Shown here in pieces: positions 30,992 through 43,466 of a DNA stretch of 64,000 nt (its first letter is position 1; every line of letters starts with the position of its first letter). The translations under genes and the position numbers were made by a program. This DNA is from VRUE01 sp963747765 (GTDB lineage: Bacteria > Actinomycetota > Thermoleophilia > Solirubrobacterales > 70-9). The notes under the pieces are model-generated. The model was not told the origin of the DNA, ran no database searches, and worked only from the letters and a program-made list of their open reading frames with translations. The stretch lies in NCBI GenBank assembly GCA_963747765.1, contig CAVVGH010000005.1, positions 310,001 to 374,000 of the forward strand, given 5' to 3'.

Positions 30992-32090
30992 AGAGGGCTC
31001 TCGACTGATCGCCTGCGATCGCTACGTGCGGCCCGCACAGTCGCTCGCCTATGGTCTCGCGACTGGCTTACGCGACGCCTCATTCCGTCGCTACCTCGTA
31101 ACGCCATCGTGCCACTGGATGCTGCTTCGGACGTTCTCCTTCAGTGCAGTTGGTCGCCGTGGGAGTTCACACCGCAAGCGTATGCACAGGAGTGCGCCTT
31201 CGCACACGAGCTTGCGGCGCGTGGTCGCTCGTTTGCAGTTACGGATCAACCAGAGCTGATCTTTGGGAAGTCAGTCATGTGGTTTCTACCTAACGAGTTC
31301 ATACTCCCACGCGTGTGGGATTACAGCCGTCAGGTACGCGAGTTCGCCACCAGTCTCGAGCAACAGGGCAACCGCCTATTCTGTTCAGCAGAAGAGACGG
31401 CCTTTTGGGAGAACAAGGTGCATATGCATCAAAGGTTAGAGGACGTAGATGCCCCGACACCAGAAACGCGAATCGTAACTAGTGAGAACTGGCAATCCGT
31501 TCCATTTGACATCGAACCAGTTCTGATCAAGGAGGAGCACTCTGCTAGTAGTGCGGGCGTTACTATTTCTTTTTTTCGACCTCTCATGAGGCGCGTGAGT
31601 TCGTAGCAAAGTACCAGTTCCGTCCGGCAGAGTCTCTGATAATGCAGGAGGTGGTTAGGGGCGCGACACGAGATCTGCGGCTGACGCTCGTTGGTGACCG
31701 CTCTATCGAGTCGGCCACCTATTGGCGCACAAAGAGTCGCGAGGCTTTATCGAGATCAGAGTGGACGACGACCGCCACAACGTATAATTTGCTTGTTCGA
31801 CGACAGCAATATTCCCGAGTCGGTTGTGCCGTTTGCGGCGCATTACATGCATCAACTTGGTGTTCGGACCGCGGGTGTTGATCTCATGTGGGTCGATGAT
31901 GACGTGTCGCGTGATCCAGTGATCCTCGAGTTCAGTCCCTACTATCAGCCAAATCCTCCCAAGCCAGTCAAGTACGACAACTTGAGCTACAAGGAGTTCA
32001 AGACAGACTGGGCTGCAAAGGACGGTATCTCGCTCGGCAGTATCTGGTCTTCCGCGACATCGCAAGTCAGATCCTGAATCAGGGGTTGTT
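30942..32090 (+). pseudogene. ATP-grasp enzyme, several frameshifts
   Basis: Pieces in three frames form one protein: LIACDRYVRPAQSLAYGLAT (to about 31110), QCSWSPWEFTPQAYAQECAF to EPVLIKEEHSASSAGVTISF (31109-31585), STSHEAREFVAKYQFRPAES to RSIESATYWRT (31590-31740) and ESVVPFAAHYMHQLGVRTAG, VDLMWVDDDVSRDPVILEFS (31800-31960). Frame changes lie near 31115, at the T run around 31570-31580, and near 31740 and 32040. The VILEFSPYYQPNPP end is ATP-grasp-like. Probably forms an amide or ester on the glycan or its precursor. Confidence 0.6.
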
Positions 32091-33309
32091 TTCAACATCA
32101 ACAACGTTGAGACCGGCAGCAACATCGCGATCACCGATCGAGAGACGGAACATGCTTCAGACTTTGCGCGAGATCAAGGCGCAGTCCGGATCGCACGCGC
32201 CGAACTCTCTACGCGATTGGGGATCGCATCCCGGATCTGGAGATCAAAGTAGATGCGTGTTTCCTGTCAAACCCATATGCGACGGATCTCTTCATTGAAC
32301 GATTGACTGCCGACTTGCTTGAGACGGGAGACCTGCGCAAAGTTCTCGAAGTCATACCCCTCTCCTAATAATCACGTCGCAACGATGTTGGAGCGAACGA
32401 TCAACGTCAATCGGGAGCAGATCTTTGTGTGCAACGGCGCCGTCGAGGCGATTCAAGCGGCCCTCCACAGATTTGCAGGTACCCGTGTAGCTGTGATTCT
32501 CCCGACGTTCTCACCGTAGTACGAGTATCTGCGCCCTGATCAAGATTGCTTCTTTTACAAGCTCTCGCGCGACAACGATTTCGCTCTGGATATTGACGAT
32601 TTCGCTGATTTTGTCCGCAAGAATCGCATTGACACAGTGTGTTTGATCAACCCGAATAATCCGAACGGTGGATACGTTCCGGCGGAAGCAATGCATGGGC
32701 TTCTCAACAAGCTGGAGGATTTACAGCTTGTCATCCTCGATGAGAGTTTCGTGGATTTTGCTTACGAAGATGATTCGCTCAACCGCAGGAGTCTTGCAAG
32801 TGAGGTTGCTCAGATACCAAATGTCATGCTCGTAAAGAGCATGTCAAAGGATTTCGGAGTGGCCGGATTGCGCGCTGGATATGCGGTCATGAGTCCTGAT
32901 CGGGTGAATACGCTTCTCACCAACGGCTACCTTTGGAACATCAGCGGTCTAGCGGAGTTCTTCTTTCGACTCTTTGCCGAAAGCGAGTTTCAGGATCAGT
33001 ATGTTGCCGCGCGGCTTCGCTACCGACGAGGCAATCCCATTTTTTGCAGAACTCAAGAAGGTCGATTGTCTCCAGACATACAGCACCAAAGCTAACTTCT
33101 GTTTGGTCCAGCTCGACAAGTCAGTACAGATTGAAATGCTGGTGCCGCTCTTGTTGATCCGTCATGGTATTTACGTGCGTGATTGCCGCGACAAGATCGG
33201 TCTCGAGGACGGTCAGTACATTCGCGTCGCTAGTCGCAAGGGTTTCGAGAATGAGATGATCATTCAGGCACTGACCGACTTGATCCCAAAGTGTCGAGAG
33301 AACTTCTAG
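32090..33309 (+). pseudogene. PLP-dependent aminotransferase (HisC-like fold), stop and frameshifts
   Basis: The frame from 32319 gives EQIFVCNGAVEAIQAALHRF, then a TAG at 32517, then YEYLRPDQDCFFYKLSRDND, VCLINPNNPNGGYVPAEAMH, LVILDESFVDFAYEDDSLNR and the Lys motif VKSMSKDFGVAGLRAGYAVM. Near 33035 the frame changes, to continue VDCLQTYSTKANFCLVQLDK and GLEDGQYIRVASRKGFENEM. An upstream part (VDACFLSNPYATDLFIERLT) is in yet another frame. The family makes or uses amino-alcohol or amino-sugar precursors. Confidence 0.7.
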
Positions 33310-33960
33310 CAACTCAGCGTAGACTTGTTGGGAAGCTGCGGGCACGATCAGGTGTCAGCCGAGAGGTGCGAATGGCGCTTCGCCAGGCCAGGCTTTTCTG
33401 CCATGCGCATCCAGCAGAGCTCCGTATCTGCTGGGATCTCGACAATACCCTTATTGACTCCGGCGTCCTTCTTCGTGCCGGCAGGCACTAGATCAAGCCA
33501 TTGTTGAGGCCTACCCAGTGCCTAACATGCTTGAGTTCTACGAAGGAATGCCGAGCCGATCTCCGCAGGCTAGGAACTTCATCCTGAGTGCTCGAGCCAA
33601 GTCAATGCGCAATGAGACTCTGCGTTGGTTTGAGCGGCACGAACTTAAGGCGGCAGCGATGAGTTTATGCTTAGTACCACATGCAGCGGCCAAGCCCAAG
33701 ATCTGGAGGCAACTCGCGAGTGATGCGCCCCTTGTAAATAGTCGATGACCCGAGTTTCAACCACGAGAGCGACGAGCCGAGTCTTTATCATGACCTCATT
33801 CAACAAGCGGAAAGGACCGCAGTAAGTTACGTGGGTTTGGAGCAAATTGCCAAGGTGGCAACCGATCGATCCGCCGTAGCTATTGTGGCCGCCCAGGCTG
33901 TGTCAGTACTGTCGAGTCGTGCGGGGCGTTTTGACTCCAGCAGTCATAGTTGACCAATAG
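33295..33960 (+). pseudogene. HAD-superfamily phosphatase-like protein, frameshifted
   Basis: Motif I ICWDLDNTLIDSGVLLRAGR is followed by a stop at 33489. Another frame continues PNMLEFYEGMPSRSPQARNF, ILSARAKSMRNETLRWFERH (motif II), PHAAAKPKIWRQLA (motif III Lys). After 33740 a third frame gives VDDPSFNHESDEPSLYHDLI (motif IV). At least two indels. Confidence 0.65.
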
Positions 33961-34870
33961 GATGTTGGCTACTGGTGCATAGAAGGTTGTTAGCATCGTT
34001 TCAATGCATGTGCAGGCTGGTACCTGTTAATGAAAAGATCGTCGTCCGACCTTTGCGGCCAGCCTTTAGAGACGCTTCGCGTCCCGGCGGCCAGGAACTT
34101 GGCGGGAGAGCGACCGCCGGTGGTTTCTCGTGGTTGACGACTGAGTTGCCTGGAGGGTACGGGCCGAGACACGGATACCGACAGCAGCAACGTCGGCCAA
34201 GAGGCTGGATGTCGACGCCTGGCCGAATCCTCAAGGAGCACGACTATAAAAACCACCGCTCGCCGGAAGCTGTTGGAGCGGTTGTGCTCGGTGCCGAGAG
34301 ATCGCTGCGCGTGAGGAGTCCGAGGCGGCGAGCGGTGGTGGCGCTGCGCTGGGTCGTAGCGCTCGAGTAGCTTGTCGCCGCGATCCACGAGATTAGCCAG
34401 CGGATCATCCGCGCAACCCATGAGCACCCCGAGACCGAGGTGTGCCTGCCACTGGTCAAAGATGCGAAGATGAAGATTACGCTGACCGTCTTGATGCCGA
34501 GTATTAGCGACGATCGCGATCGCTACCCCACCGCAGAACCCTAGCCTCGACAGCCGGCATGGCTCCCGTCGCGAGAGGGTGGCACGCGCAAGGGATCTGC
34601 TTCCGCCACGCCTGCAATCATCGTCTTCGCGCCGCCTTTCTCTAACCCCAGTCAAGTCGGCTCGGCGCAATCAGCCCGTGGGCCCAAGGCGTCTACGTCT
34701 CCGAGAGAGGGGATTCAGGCACCCTCACGCCCTTTGCATTCTCGGCTACGCCTGGGTGCCGGTGCTTTGGCGCTGCACGACCGGGGCTGTGCCGTCTTGA
34801 CCTCAGGTTTCAAGCGATGGGCACTTCGATATTTCGTATGCAAGACTGTTGATGTGGGAGACGAGAGGAA
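33961..34870. other. 900-bp stretch without a credible gene
   Basis: Open frames exist on both strands, but codon use and composition do not favour any of them and I recognise no domain. G+C rises between 34.0 and 34.8 kb compared with the genes on either side, suggesting an insertion or remnant of the flank type. Confidence 0.35.
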
Positions 34871-34879
34871 CGGATTGCA

Positions 34880-35640
34880 CTTGAGACGCGCCTAGCGCGT
34901 CAGTTGCTTGATGCGAGCGACACCGACCGCCGAAATCTTTATGGATCGGTGTATGACCAGATCTATACAACCAGCCTCAGTTCCACGGGAGGCACCCTCG
35001 AAGAACAGTCCTTCGGTGCTACCACGGCTCACATCCCGCTGCTCAGGCACGTAGCCCCGTCGCGAGGCACCGCGCTGGAGATTGGCTGCGGGACCGGAAT
35101 GTTGACCATTGCGCTCGCAGAGCTCGGCCTTGAGGCGACGGGCGTAGATGTATCCCAGGTTGCGATAGAGCGGGCGCGAACACATGCCCGGGCAGGCTCG
35201 GAATTCGTACACGTCGATGGAATCGCCCTCCCATTTGAGGACGCGAGCTTTGACTTCGCTTCTTGTCGAGACAGTTGAGCACCTTCACGAGCGCGATGCG
35301 CTTCCACATCTAAGGGAAGTGGCCAGGGTTCTTCGTCCCGGCGGTCACTATGTCATCGGCACCCCAAATCGGATCGATGCGAAGGGAGCCGCAGGGCGGT
35401 GGGGGATGGACATCGTGGATATCCACCTACGCGAGTGGACTTTTGGCGAACTCGGCCCACTGATGCACTGCGCTGGATTTGACGATGTTAGGTATCTCTG
35501 GCGCGTACCGAAACTGCGCAGCTACGTTACTCCTCCAGTGCGGATTGCCGCATCATTTTAAGAAGCGCATTAAGAGCACGAAGCTAGCCGCGCTAACTGC
35601 GGTTGATCACTGTCGTGTCGTTGGGCGCTTGGCCACCTAA
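34880..35640 (+). pseudogene. SAM-dependent methyltransferase, frameshifted
   Basis: 34904-35265 encodes the class I fold with motif I TALEIGCGTGMLTIALAELG and motif II VDVSQVAIERAR; the frame is lost near 35266 and continues LVETVEHLHERDALPHLREV, ARVLRPGGHYVIGTPNRIDA to about 35560, with a further break before KKRIKSTKLAALTAVDH. Likely glycan or lipid-carrier methylation. Confidence 0.7.
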
Positions 35641-35738
35641 TCGGGTGAGTGACAAATCAATCTCGCCTTGCTGGTCACGGCCTTCCTGTCAGGAGGAGGA
35701 GTAAAGGCCCTCGCGGCGCAAGAGGGCAGCCTATGCTC

Positions 35739-37190
35739 CTATGTGACTAGTGCGAGCGCCCTTAGTGCAGCACGCTTGACGATATCCGGCAAGTCAAGTT
35801 TGGCGATAAGATCTGCGTCTTCTCTGGTGAATGGGGCTCGCCATAGAAGTATTAGTCCAGAGGCAAACGCGACCCCTATAATTCCACAAAGCATACCTGG
35901 AAGACCTCTCAGTATGAGGACGGGTGCTAACCCCGAAATCAGTGGTGAGATCATCGCGGGGTCAGGGCTGGTACATGCAGGCCGAGTGCTCGTTGCGAGT
36001 AAACATAGAACGCCACGAACACGAACGCCAGTGTTCCGGATGTAGCGATTGCTGGAGCAATGACGCCCATATGGCATAGCCCAATGAGAAAAAAGTCCAC
36101 CGCCACGTTGATGACTGCCGCAATAGCATTGATCATGGCTGTCGTACGAGTTTGCTCATGTAAGGTGAGAATGGGTGCCACGAGGTACGCGGCAAAGAGA
36201 AAGGCGAGTCCGGCTACCAGTATTGACATCGGGACCGCCGCGGCGCTGAACTCTTGACCAAAGACAACTGGAACAAGTAAGGGGAAAATCGGTGTGGTAG
36301 CAGCGCCGCAAATCATAGAAATAAGGAACAGTCCCTGCGGCACATTGTTAGTGAAATAACGCATGATTACCTGGCGTCGACCTGCACCATGCAGCGAGAC
36401 GAATAATGGCACAAGCACCGCTGTCGCTGTTACCGCAGCGGCGGATAGCACTGTGTAGGTTTGATATGCGACGGCGTAAATGCCGACGTCCGCTTGGCTG
36501 CGGAATATTCGAAGAACAATGATGTCAATTGTGCCAAACACGTACTGGCTGGCTATGAGCCCGATCATCGGAATTGATAACCACAACATTTGAGACTCGC
36601 ATGCAAGTGCTTACTATCATTGGGGGACAACACCGTCCTTCCAAACAAAGGGTGCAGCACCGATAGCGAATATAGCGCTACTGCCCAGGGCCAGAAGGAG
36701 AACACCTTGGGCTGAAGCACGAGCTCCAAGCGCAACCAGGATGAGCAAAGCAGCTACGTATGCTGCCATGCAGCACTTGCCCAGCAGCACTGATCTTCAT
36801 CTTCCCGCTCGTCTCGTAGGAGGCAACACCCACGCATCCATACTCATGCTTATCTAGACCGATTGCTAAGGCAGTGAATACAAGATCCCATGTCATCATG
36901 GTGGACATGAGGCCGAGAGCTTTCAAGCCCAGTACCGCCGCTGCGGACACGAGCGGTGCTCCGATTAGCGCACGGTTCCAAGTCAGCCTATTCATGTCCC
37001 CGCTGCGCTCAAGCTCTTCTCGTCCGTAGCGTCGAATGGATATGCCCGTCCAGGCTGTACTGGCCGTAAAAATTAGTGTCGCTATGACGATAACCAAGGC
37101 AACGGTTCCGTAGCCGGCTGGCCCCAGCATGCGTGTTGTGATTAAGGCTGGCCCCAGGACAGGACCGCTGCCGTCACGCGCCCACTTGCG
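35739..37190 (-). pseudogene. Wzx/MATE-type polysaccharide flippase, frameshifted
   Basis: Three blocks in different frames make one multi-helix protein: MLGPAGYGTVALVIVIATLI, WTGISIRRYGREELERSG (37130-36800), then SIPMIGLIASQYVFGTIDII, VLRIFRSQADVGIYAVAYQT (36589-35960), then MISPLISGLAPVLILRGLPG to the end (35950-35739). Upstream, 37150-37200 adds LGDLAALASGRVTAAVLSWG. It would flip lipid-linked repeat units across the membrane. Confidence 0.7.
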
Positions 37191-37328
37191 AGCGCTGCGA
37201 GATCACCCAACACTGAAGTGGCTCCGTGAACTGAGGCAATAGGGGAAGATTCAGTATCCACGGTAGAGTTGCCGCCCGTCACGGGTCCGGTCTTTGCCGG
37301 CGGGATGTCTCCCTTTGTATCGACGGGG

Positions 37329-38317
37329 TTATCCCTTGTCGGCGGACTCTAGGCCATTGCTCTCTGCCGACGCGGCAGATTGCGCTTGCGCCATGCCGTC
37401 GGCATGCCAATGATCCAGATTCTGCCCCAGGAGATCACCTAGACGTTTGATGTCATCTGCAAGATCAGAAGCAAGCATTGACCGTAGCCTTGGATCCAGC
37501 GGTGGTCTTGGTGCAAGCGACGTGTTGACTTTCTCCAATGCTGGAACACTGTGCTTCAACATTGCGCTGCGTGCCGCATGGATCGGAATAAGCCGACCAC
37601 CAATACTACGCATGCGAGATGACGGATCAGCAATCTGCGCTGCCAGATTCTGGATCTTACGGCTGCGAATGCGCTTCTGTGGGTTTAGAACGCGAAAAGC
37701 GGGGACAAATGGTGACGTCCACTTCGAGGAACTCGTAACTCGGGTAGGTCGTAGCGCCGTCGTGTACGAGATCACAAAAAGAACTAATGGATGGTCGACC
37801 AAAGCCTGCAAAATACCGCTACAAGCTGCTGGTCAAACCGCACAACGTCCCGATAAAGCAACCGCCGTATGTCTGAGGCAGCACCTTCTGTATTTGTTGC
37901 CATGCCGTGCTCGTTTTCCGCAGCCAATGCGTCACGTAATCTCCATTCGATCTTCAAAGCCGTCATAGACAAATTGGCTTTGTAGGGACGGAGCATGTCA
38001 ATTGGATTCCGCAATATAGCGATAATCCGCGCGGCGGGGTTGTAGGTATGGATCTCCAGCAGCTCGTTCCGAAAGCAAATACCATCCTGACGCCGCCAAC
38101 CCCCGCGCCGCGCTTTAACACTTCTCGCAAAGTGGACCGAGTATCCGATCTACCGAAGGCTGCGGCCAAAACGATCAGAGGTCGGAGCCGAAGAAGTGCT
38201 GCTCCTTCTTTGCCATAAAGATCGACGGGTGTTCCTCCAAATACGTATTAAGAGATGTTGTGCCACATTTAGGAAGCACCGACGATAAATGAAATCTGGT
38301 CCAGGCTTAAGTTCCAT
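37329..38317 (-). pseudogene. Sulfotransferase, frameshifted
   Basis: The ATG at 38317 overlaps the end of the ligase gene. The 5'-phosphosulfate loop reads KCGTTSLNTYLEEHPSIFMA, KKEQHFFGSDL after a one-base insertion. The 3'-phosphate region is LRNPIDMLRPYKANLSMTAL (about 38010), and the C-terminus is PPLDPRLRSMLASDLADDIK, RLGDLLGQNLDHW (37440-37400). At least two frame breaks. It would sulfate the surface glycan using PAPS. Confidence 0.7.
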
Positions 38318-39738
38318 TGTCTCCTCGCACCAATGCCGTTGATCGATCTACATTGCTTTCAACGCTCACGGCACTTTGGCTTCGGAAGAGCGTACATGCA
38401 CCCACGAGCGTCCCGGTAATCAGAGCCCCGGCAGATAGAGCGGCGACATTATGCGTTACATCATGGCCGGACGCGCCAATTATGTAGGCGAATGTACTAG
38501 CAGTGAGTCCAGCAGTTATTAGCCGTTCTCGAGAGCCCGCAGGTAGTTGCAAGCAGGTTCGAATACCGAGCAACAAACTCCCAAGAAGCCATAGAATGAG
38601 CATTCCAAGGCCGATTACTCCTTGCTCCAACCAGGCGCGAATATAGTCGTTGTTCGGTCCGTGATGGGTAATCCAAAGATCTGGCGTGGCGGCGAAGGAG
38701 GAGTCATGAAGCCCAGCAGGAGCCTCAAGCGAGTTGAAGCCACGACCCCACACGAAATGCGATGGAGAGTCGGTGAGCAACGGCAGTGACTCTGACATCA
38801 AGTTGGCGCGCTGGTCCAAGGTATTACTACGCACGACACCCGAATTGACAAGCTTGCTCGATTCTAAGTCAGCCAAAGTTTCTGGCGAACTGCCAATTGC
38901 ATATACGGCAACGCCCACTGCGAATGTCACAATTGCGATCCGGCCCCAGTGTCTATATGGCGAAAGGACCGCCATCAGTGGAGCTCCCAAAGAGCAGGCC
39001 AATGAGACCAGCCCTATCGAGGGTCACAATGATGCCCGCAATCACAACCACGCTGATGCTTAGGACTACGAGTCGGTGAGTTTTGTACAGGGATACGGAT
39101 GCGAGCAACATCGTGGCGAGGATGATCGCAGCTGTTGGAGATCCTCCAAATACCCCCCCTGCCCGAAATACGGAAGCAGCAGACCCTGCCCATTGATAGA
39201 TGTGTGGGTCGGCAAATACTGTGGTCCCATGTACTGCCTCGTAGAGCAGGGTGCAAGCAGCAAGGCCTGAACTTATTAACATTACCCACTGTAGCTGAGA
39301 AAAAAGCCGCTCCGTGAGTGTCAATCTGGCCCAAACGTAATAGGCGAACGGCACCATTCCTTCCGCGAACCACTTGAACGAGACGCCTAACTCAGGGTGG
39401 GCTACCCAACTGAGAGTTAAGGAGAGCATGAGGCCGCAAAATGCCAAGTCTATGACACGGAGACGTGTCTTTGCAATTCCAGCGACTAACCCGAGTGCTC
39501 CTACGAGCGGAGCAACAAGCCAAACATGTGGGTACCAATATGGGATAAGCAAGAGGATCGCAACAGCTAACAAAAATCCGCGTCCGAAAGTCCGCATCAC
39601 CCAAAACGCAACACATGGCGCCAAGAGGACCAAGACAGCCCAGGCTGGGCTTTTGTGCGTCAAGATGTAGGAGAGCACAGCGGCCGCCGCGATCGCAAAC
39701 GGGGCGAGTTCAGTAGCTGGGTATCGACGGCCAATCAT
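38307..39738 (-). pseudogene. O-antigen ligase/polymerase (Wzy/WaaL type), one frameshift
   Basis: The first part (39738-38960) is a run of about eight hydrophobic helices ending IIVTLDRAGLIGLL. The second part (39000-38307) carries the large loop (FVWGRGFNSLEAPAGLHDSS) and the family motif HHGPNNDYIRAWLEQGVIGL, then three more helices. The two frames overlap around 38953-39002, so a single indel splits an otherwise complete protein of about 475 residues. Confidence 0.75.
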
Positions 39739-39880
39739 CGCAATCTCGAATCCTGTCGAGCCGTTTGTGGGATTATCCAGGCCCGACCACAGTTTTCGCC
39801 TTGGCCTAACCAAATAAGGCGTCGTTGCTTGCAATCGTCGGCGCTCTGTGGTTCTGTTGTCGATGCATTTGATTTAGTGG

Positions 39881-40882
39881 CTAACAGCACCGCATGAGGC
39901 ACAAGACTATACGCCCCTTTATGACGGGGCATCGGTACTTCGCCGACTGTCCTGCCGTTTGCGATGCCAGTCTATCTGCCGTCATACCCTCAACCACTGT
40001 TGTCTGGGGTTCGTAGCCAATGGATTCACGAGCCCGAGTAAAATCAGCTCTAGTATCACGCGCATCACCCCGACCCTGGTCCAGTCTCTTGATTCTTAGC
40101 GAGGGGAACTCTGATTGCACGATGGCAATCACTTCGTTCATCGAAATGGTCGAGCCGCCCCCAAGATTTAGCACGCTACCTGCGGCCGCGTTGCGGGCTG
40201 CAGCAAGCGTGCCGGCGACAATGTCGCCTACGTAGGTGAAATCGCGAGTCTGATTTCCGTCACCATAGAGTGGGAACGAGCCGCCAGAGAGACCTGCCTC
40301 TATGAGCCGGTGAAATGCCATATCCGGTCGTTGACGAGGGCCATAAACGCTGAAATAGCGCAAGGCGACAGTTGGAAGGCCAAACGCGCGATGGTACAGA
40401 TAGCAAAGGTGCTCACCTAGGGCCTTGGTCGCCCCGTAGGGTGAAATAGGCCGAAGAATCTATCTTCCGTCGTGGGGAGTGTTTCGGCATCGCCATATAC
40501 AGATGATGATGATGCAAAGACAAAGTTGCTAAGACCCTCGGTTAGTCTTACGGATTAGCAAGGCGTTGCAGCGCGGTGACATTCAATTGAGTGTAGGCAT
40601 CGAAGCCGCGCCCCCTAGTTGCACGTACACCCGCCTGCGCGGCTAAATGAAAAATGACATCAACGTCGCGTAGCAATAGATCAAGGTCGACATCAAGCAG
40701 ATCCTCCTCCAGGTATTGCAGTCAGGGTGTTCCGAGAGCTGTATTGCATTATCGGCCTTTTCCCTGGGGGAATAGTAGGTGGTCAAAGAGTCGAGTGCGG
40801 TTACTTTCCACCCAAGCTCAAGGCAGGCTTCGGTGAGGTGCGAACCGATGAAGCCTGCCGAGCCTGTAATTAACGCGTGCAT
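39881..40882 (-). pseudogene. NAD-dependent nucleotide-sugar epimerase, several frameshifts
   Basis: The start at 40882 gives the Rossmann motif MHALITGSAGFIGSHLTEAC and TALDSLTTYYSPREKA. 40620-40440 (broken frames) includes GVRATRGRGFDAY, NFVFASSSSVYGDAETLPTT and PYGATKALGEHLCYL (YxxxK). 40363-39881 is open: MRYFSVYGPRQRPDMAFHRL, FPLYGDGNQTRDFTYVGDIV. An SDR epimerase/dehydratase supplying the polysaccharide. Confidence 0.75.
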
Positions 40883-40961
40883 CGTGGACCCCCCAAAGTT
40901 GTTGCCTCCATAGCCTAGCTCCAAATCCAGTCGTTTCGATGTGTTGTGACTGCTGAAAGAC

Positions 40962-42276
40962 TCATAACTGACCTTCGACATGCTTTGGTGCACGGGCACC
41001 ATTTAATTTACGCAGCACCTGGGCAAATGTAGACATCAACAATGCGTGATGCTGCTCAGGCGAATGATTCCGCCGCACAGTATCTACGGCACGGTTACCC
41101 ATGGCCCTTGCGCTGTCTGGGTTCCTAAGTAGCCTCAAGAGGGCGTCAGCAAGCGACTCCGAATCACCCGGCGCCACAAGCAGTCCGGAAACGCCATCCT
41201 CAATTAACTCCGGGAAGCATCCATGGTTTGGCGCAATCACCGGCGTCCCCTCGGCCATGCTCTCCAGCGCTGAGTTGGGCATGTTCTCATACCACAGCGA
41301 GGGTACGATCGAGCAACGTGCAGAACGAAGGATCTCACCAATCTCGTCTTGATTTTAGTGCTACTAATTCGACGTTGCGAAGTTTATGTTCGGCGACGAA
41401 ATCATGCAGAGACTGCACGTAGTCTTTCTCACCTGCACCTACAATGCACACATTGAACTGAGGCATCGTCTTATCGCTGTCCTCGAGAATCCGCACGGCG
41501 TCCAGTAATACGTGAACGCCCTTGAGATAGTCCAGGCGCCCAACAAATGCGATAGTTGGCAATGTACTGTCCACTACATTGGCATCAGAGTCAGTAGAAG
41601 CAACAAATGTCGGGATGTGGACCATACGCTCTTGATCCCAACCACCCTCGACTAACTTTGCAATGGTAAAACGAGTTGGTACTACAAACTTCGGAATAAG
41701 ATGAAAGTATCCAGCTGCCTCGTGATATCGACTTGCCGCATAGTTGACAAGTGACGCACCAAGTGAATCTTGCACGCACCGGTATTTCACGCTGTGACGA
41801 AGTGAACCACCAACGCAAAGCTCGCATGGTTTGCCGTCACGGAATAGATGGGCGTTAGGACACACCATTGCAAAATCTGAGAGCCGAACAACGAAAGGCA
41901 CGCCATTGTCGGCGAGACATTTCAAGACAGAGGGGGAGAGCTTCCGGAGATAGTGGAGAACGAGCGCTACGTCGGGCTGCGTCGTCTTGATCAGCGCGGC
42001 GAGCCGCTTATAGACATCTCGCGAAAAGAAAGCACGCTCAAGTGATCGGGCGTATGACGTGACGCTCTGCGAGTGGTCACGAAAATAAACATCGGACGTC
42101 CCGCCTAGCGGAGGAGCATAAAACTTGTCGTAATCACTCGGCTCATTTCGATCATAGGTGACTGAAAACGGGATAACCTCGTGGTCATTAGCCTCAAGCA
42201 ACGCCTTGAGGTTGAACATGTATCGCTCGGGACCACCCGACACGAAATATCTAGAGTTGACGAGTAGGATCCTCAT
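40962..42276 (-). pseudogene. GT4-family glycosyltransferase, one frameshift
   Basis: From the ATG at 42276: MRILLVNSRYFVSGGPERYM, a Cys-rich insert typical of this subgroup (CPNAHLFRDGKPCELCVGGS), and TIAFVGRLDYLKGVHVLLDA. Near 41345 the frame changes, and the donor site continues ENMPNSALESMAEGTPVIAP to the end. Joined length is about 435 residues. Confidence 0.8.
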
Positions 42277-42330
42277 TGGACAACGTGGAGGAGAACTCCT
42301 CAAGTCACCTACTCAAGGCTGATAACGGGC

Positions 42331-43462
42331 TCAGCGGTTGAAGTAACCGTCGAGCTGCTTGTAGCGTCTGCTGGCTGCTGGCTGCAGCACCTTCTTTTCA
42401 ACCTTGCCTAAGTTGGAGGTGCGTTTTACAGGTGTGGTGTCTTGCCGAATGTCTCCATAGTCGATGTAGCGGTCGAAGGAGATTGGCTGACCGAAGGTGA
42501 CCTTTATCTTGTTCCACACAACCCAGCGGACTACAGCAAGCTTTGGCAATCTCGCGAAGTGTTTGTTCCGTATCGCTGTCTTGGCAGAGGAAACCATCCA
42601 GCAGTTCTGAGGACATGCAGCTACCTGCTTGCGTACTGCTTGCGCAGCCTCGCCGTGGTAGACCTCCTCCCAAGACTCTTGTGCATGTTGCCCATGAGCA
42701 GGTCATTCCTTACATTGCAAGCATAGACATCTCCCCAGGGGTCGATGAAGACGCTGTCGGTACCCTGGGTGCAAGCATGAAGACGATCTTGGCCGAGGAT
42801 CTTTGCGATCAGCCCGAGATTCATGTAGGCCCTGAACATGTTCTTGACCTTCCAGGACTTGAGCATCTCCGTGATTAGTCTCTCGACCTCTTTTGCCACG
42901 CGGGTGCGGTCGTAAATGTAGTTGTCGTTCTTATGAAACTGGAACGCATTGTGAAGCGCTGATGTTGCAAGCTCGACGTTCATATCCCGTGCGAACTCGT
43001 AGATCTGGACGATCTCCTCAACGTCTTCTCGTCCTGGAAGGTCGTGGCAAAGCCGAGATCCTTTCCACCGGCCGCGATCAGCCTGTTCATGCTCTCGATC
43101 TTGCGTTTGAAGCCGTCCCGCTCGCCTCGAATTCGGTCGTTCGTCCCCTCGAACCCCTCGACGCTGATGCGAATTTTGGTGTCTGGGAACTCCGTGACTA
43201 TGGGCTCCAGGACATCGGGGTGCAGACCATTCGTGCTGATCTCCAGCGTCTTCGTCTTTGGTCGCACCGCTCGACAAATGTCGATGAGATCTTTACGAAT
43301 CGTGGGCTCGCCACCAGTGATGTTGATGTGATCAAAGCCGCCGGGAAGTTTGCTCAGCGTCGGTATGTCGATCTCATAATCTGGATGCGTCGGGTTCTTC
43401 CAAATGAAACACATCGAGCACCGCGAATCGCACCTGTATGTCGTTATGATCGAGAGATCCAT
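42331..43462 (-). pseudogene. Radical SAM protein, two frameshifts
   Basis: MDLSIITTYRCDSRCSMCFI contains the CxxxCxxC cluster, followed by HINITGGEPTIRKDLIDICR and ISVEGFEGTNDRIRGERDGF. Frame breaks occur near 43030 and 42640; the middle frame gives CTQGTDSVFIDPWGDVYACN (SPASM-like Cys) and the last gives SISFDRYIDY-type sequence to 42331. It sits among glycan genes, so a sugar-modifying or maturase role is likely. Confidence 0.7.
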
Positions 43463-43466
43463 GAGC

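Noticed and set aside
33975..34670. Overlapping 131- and 226-codon ORFs on opposite strands
   Set aside because: Neither has a recognisable domain or plausible start signal; the region looks like non-coding or decayed sequence.
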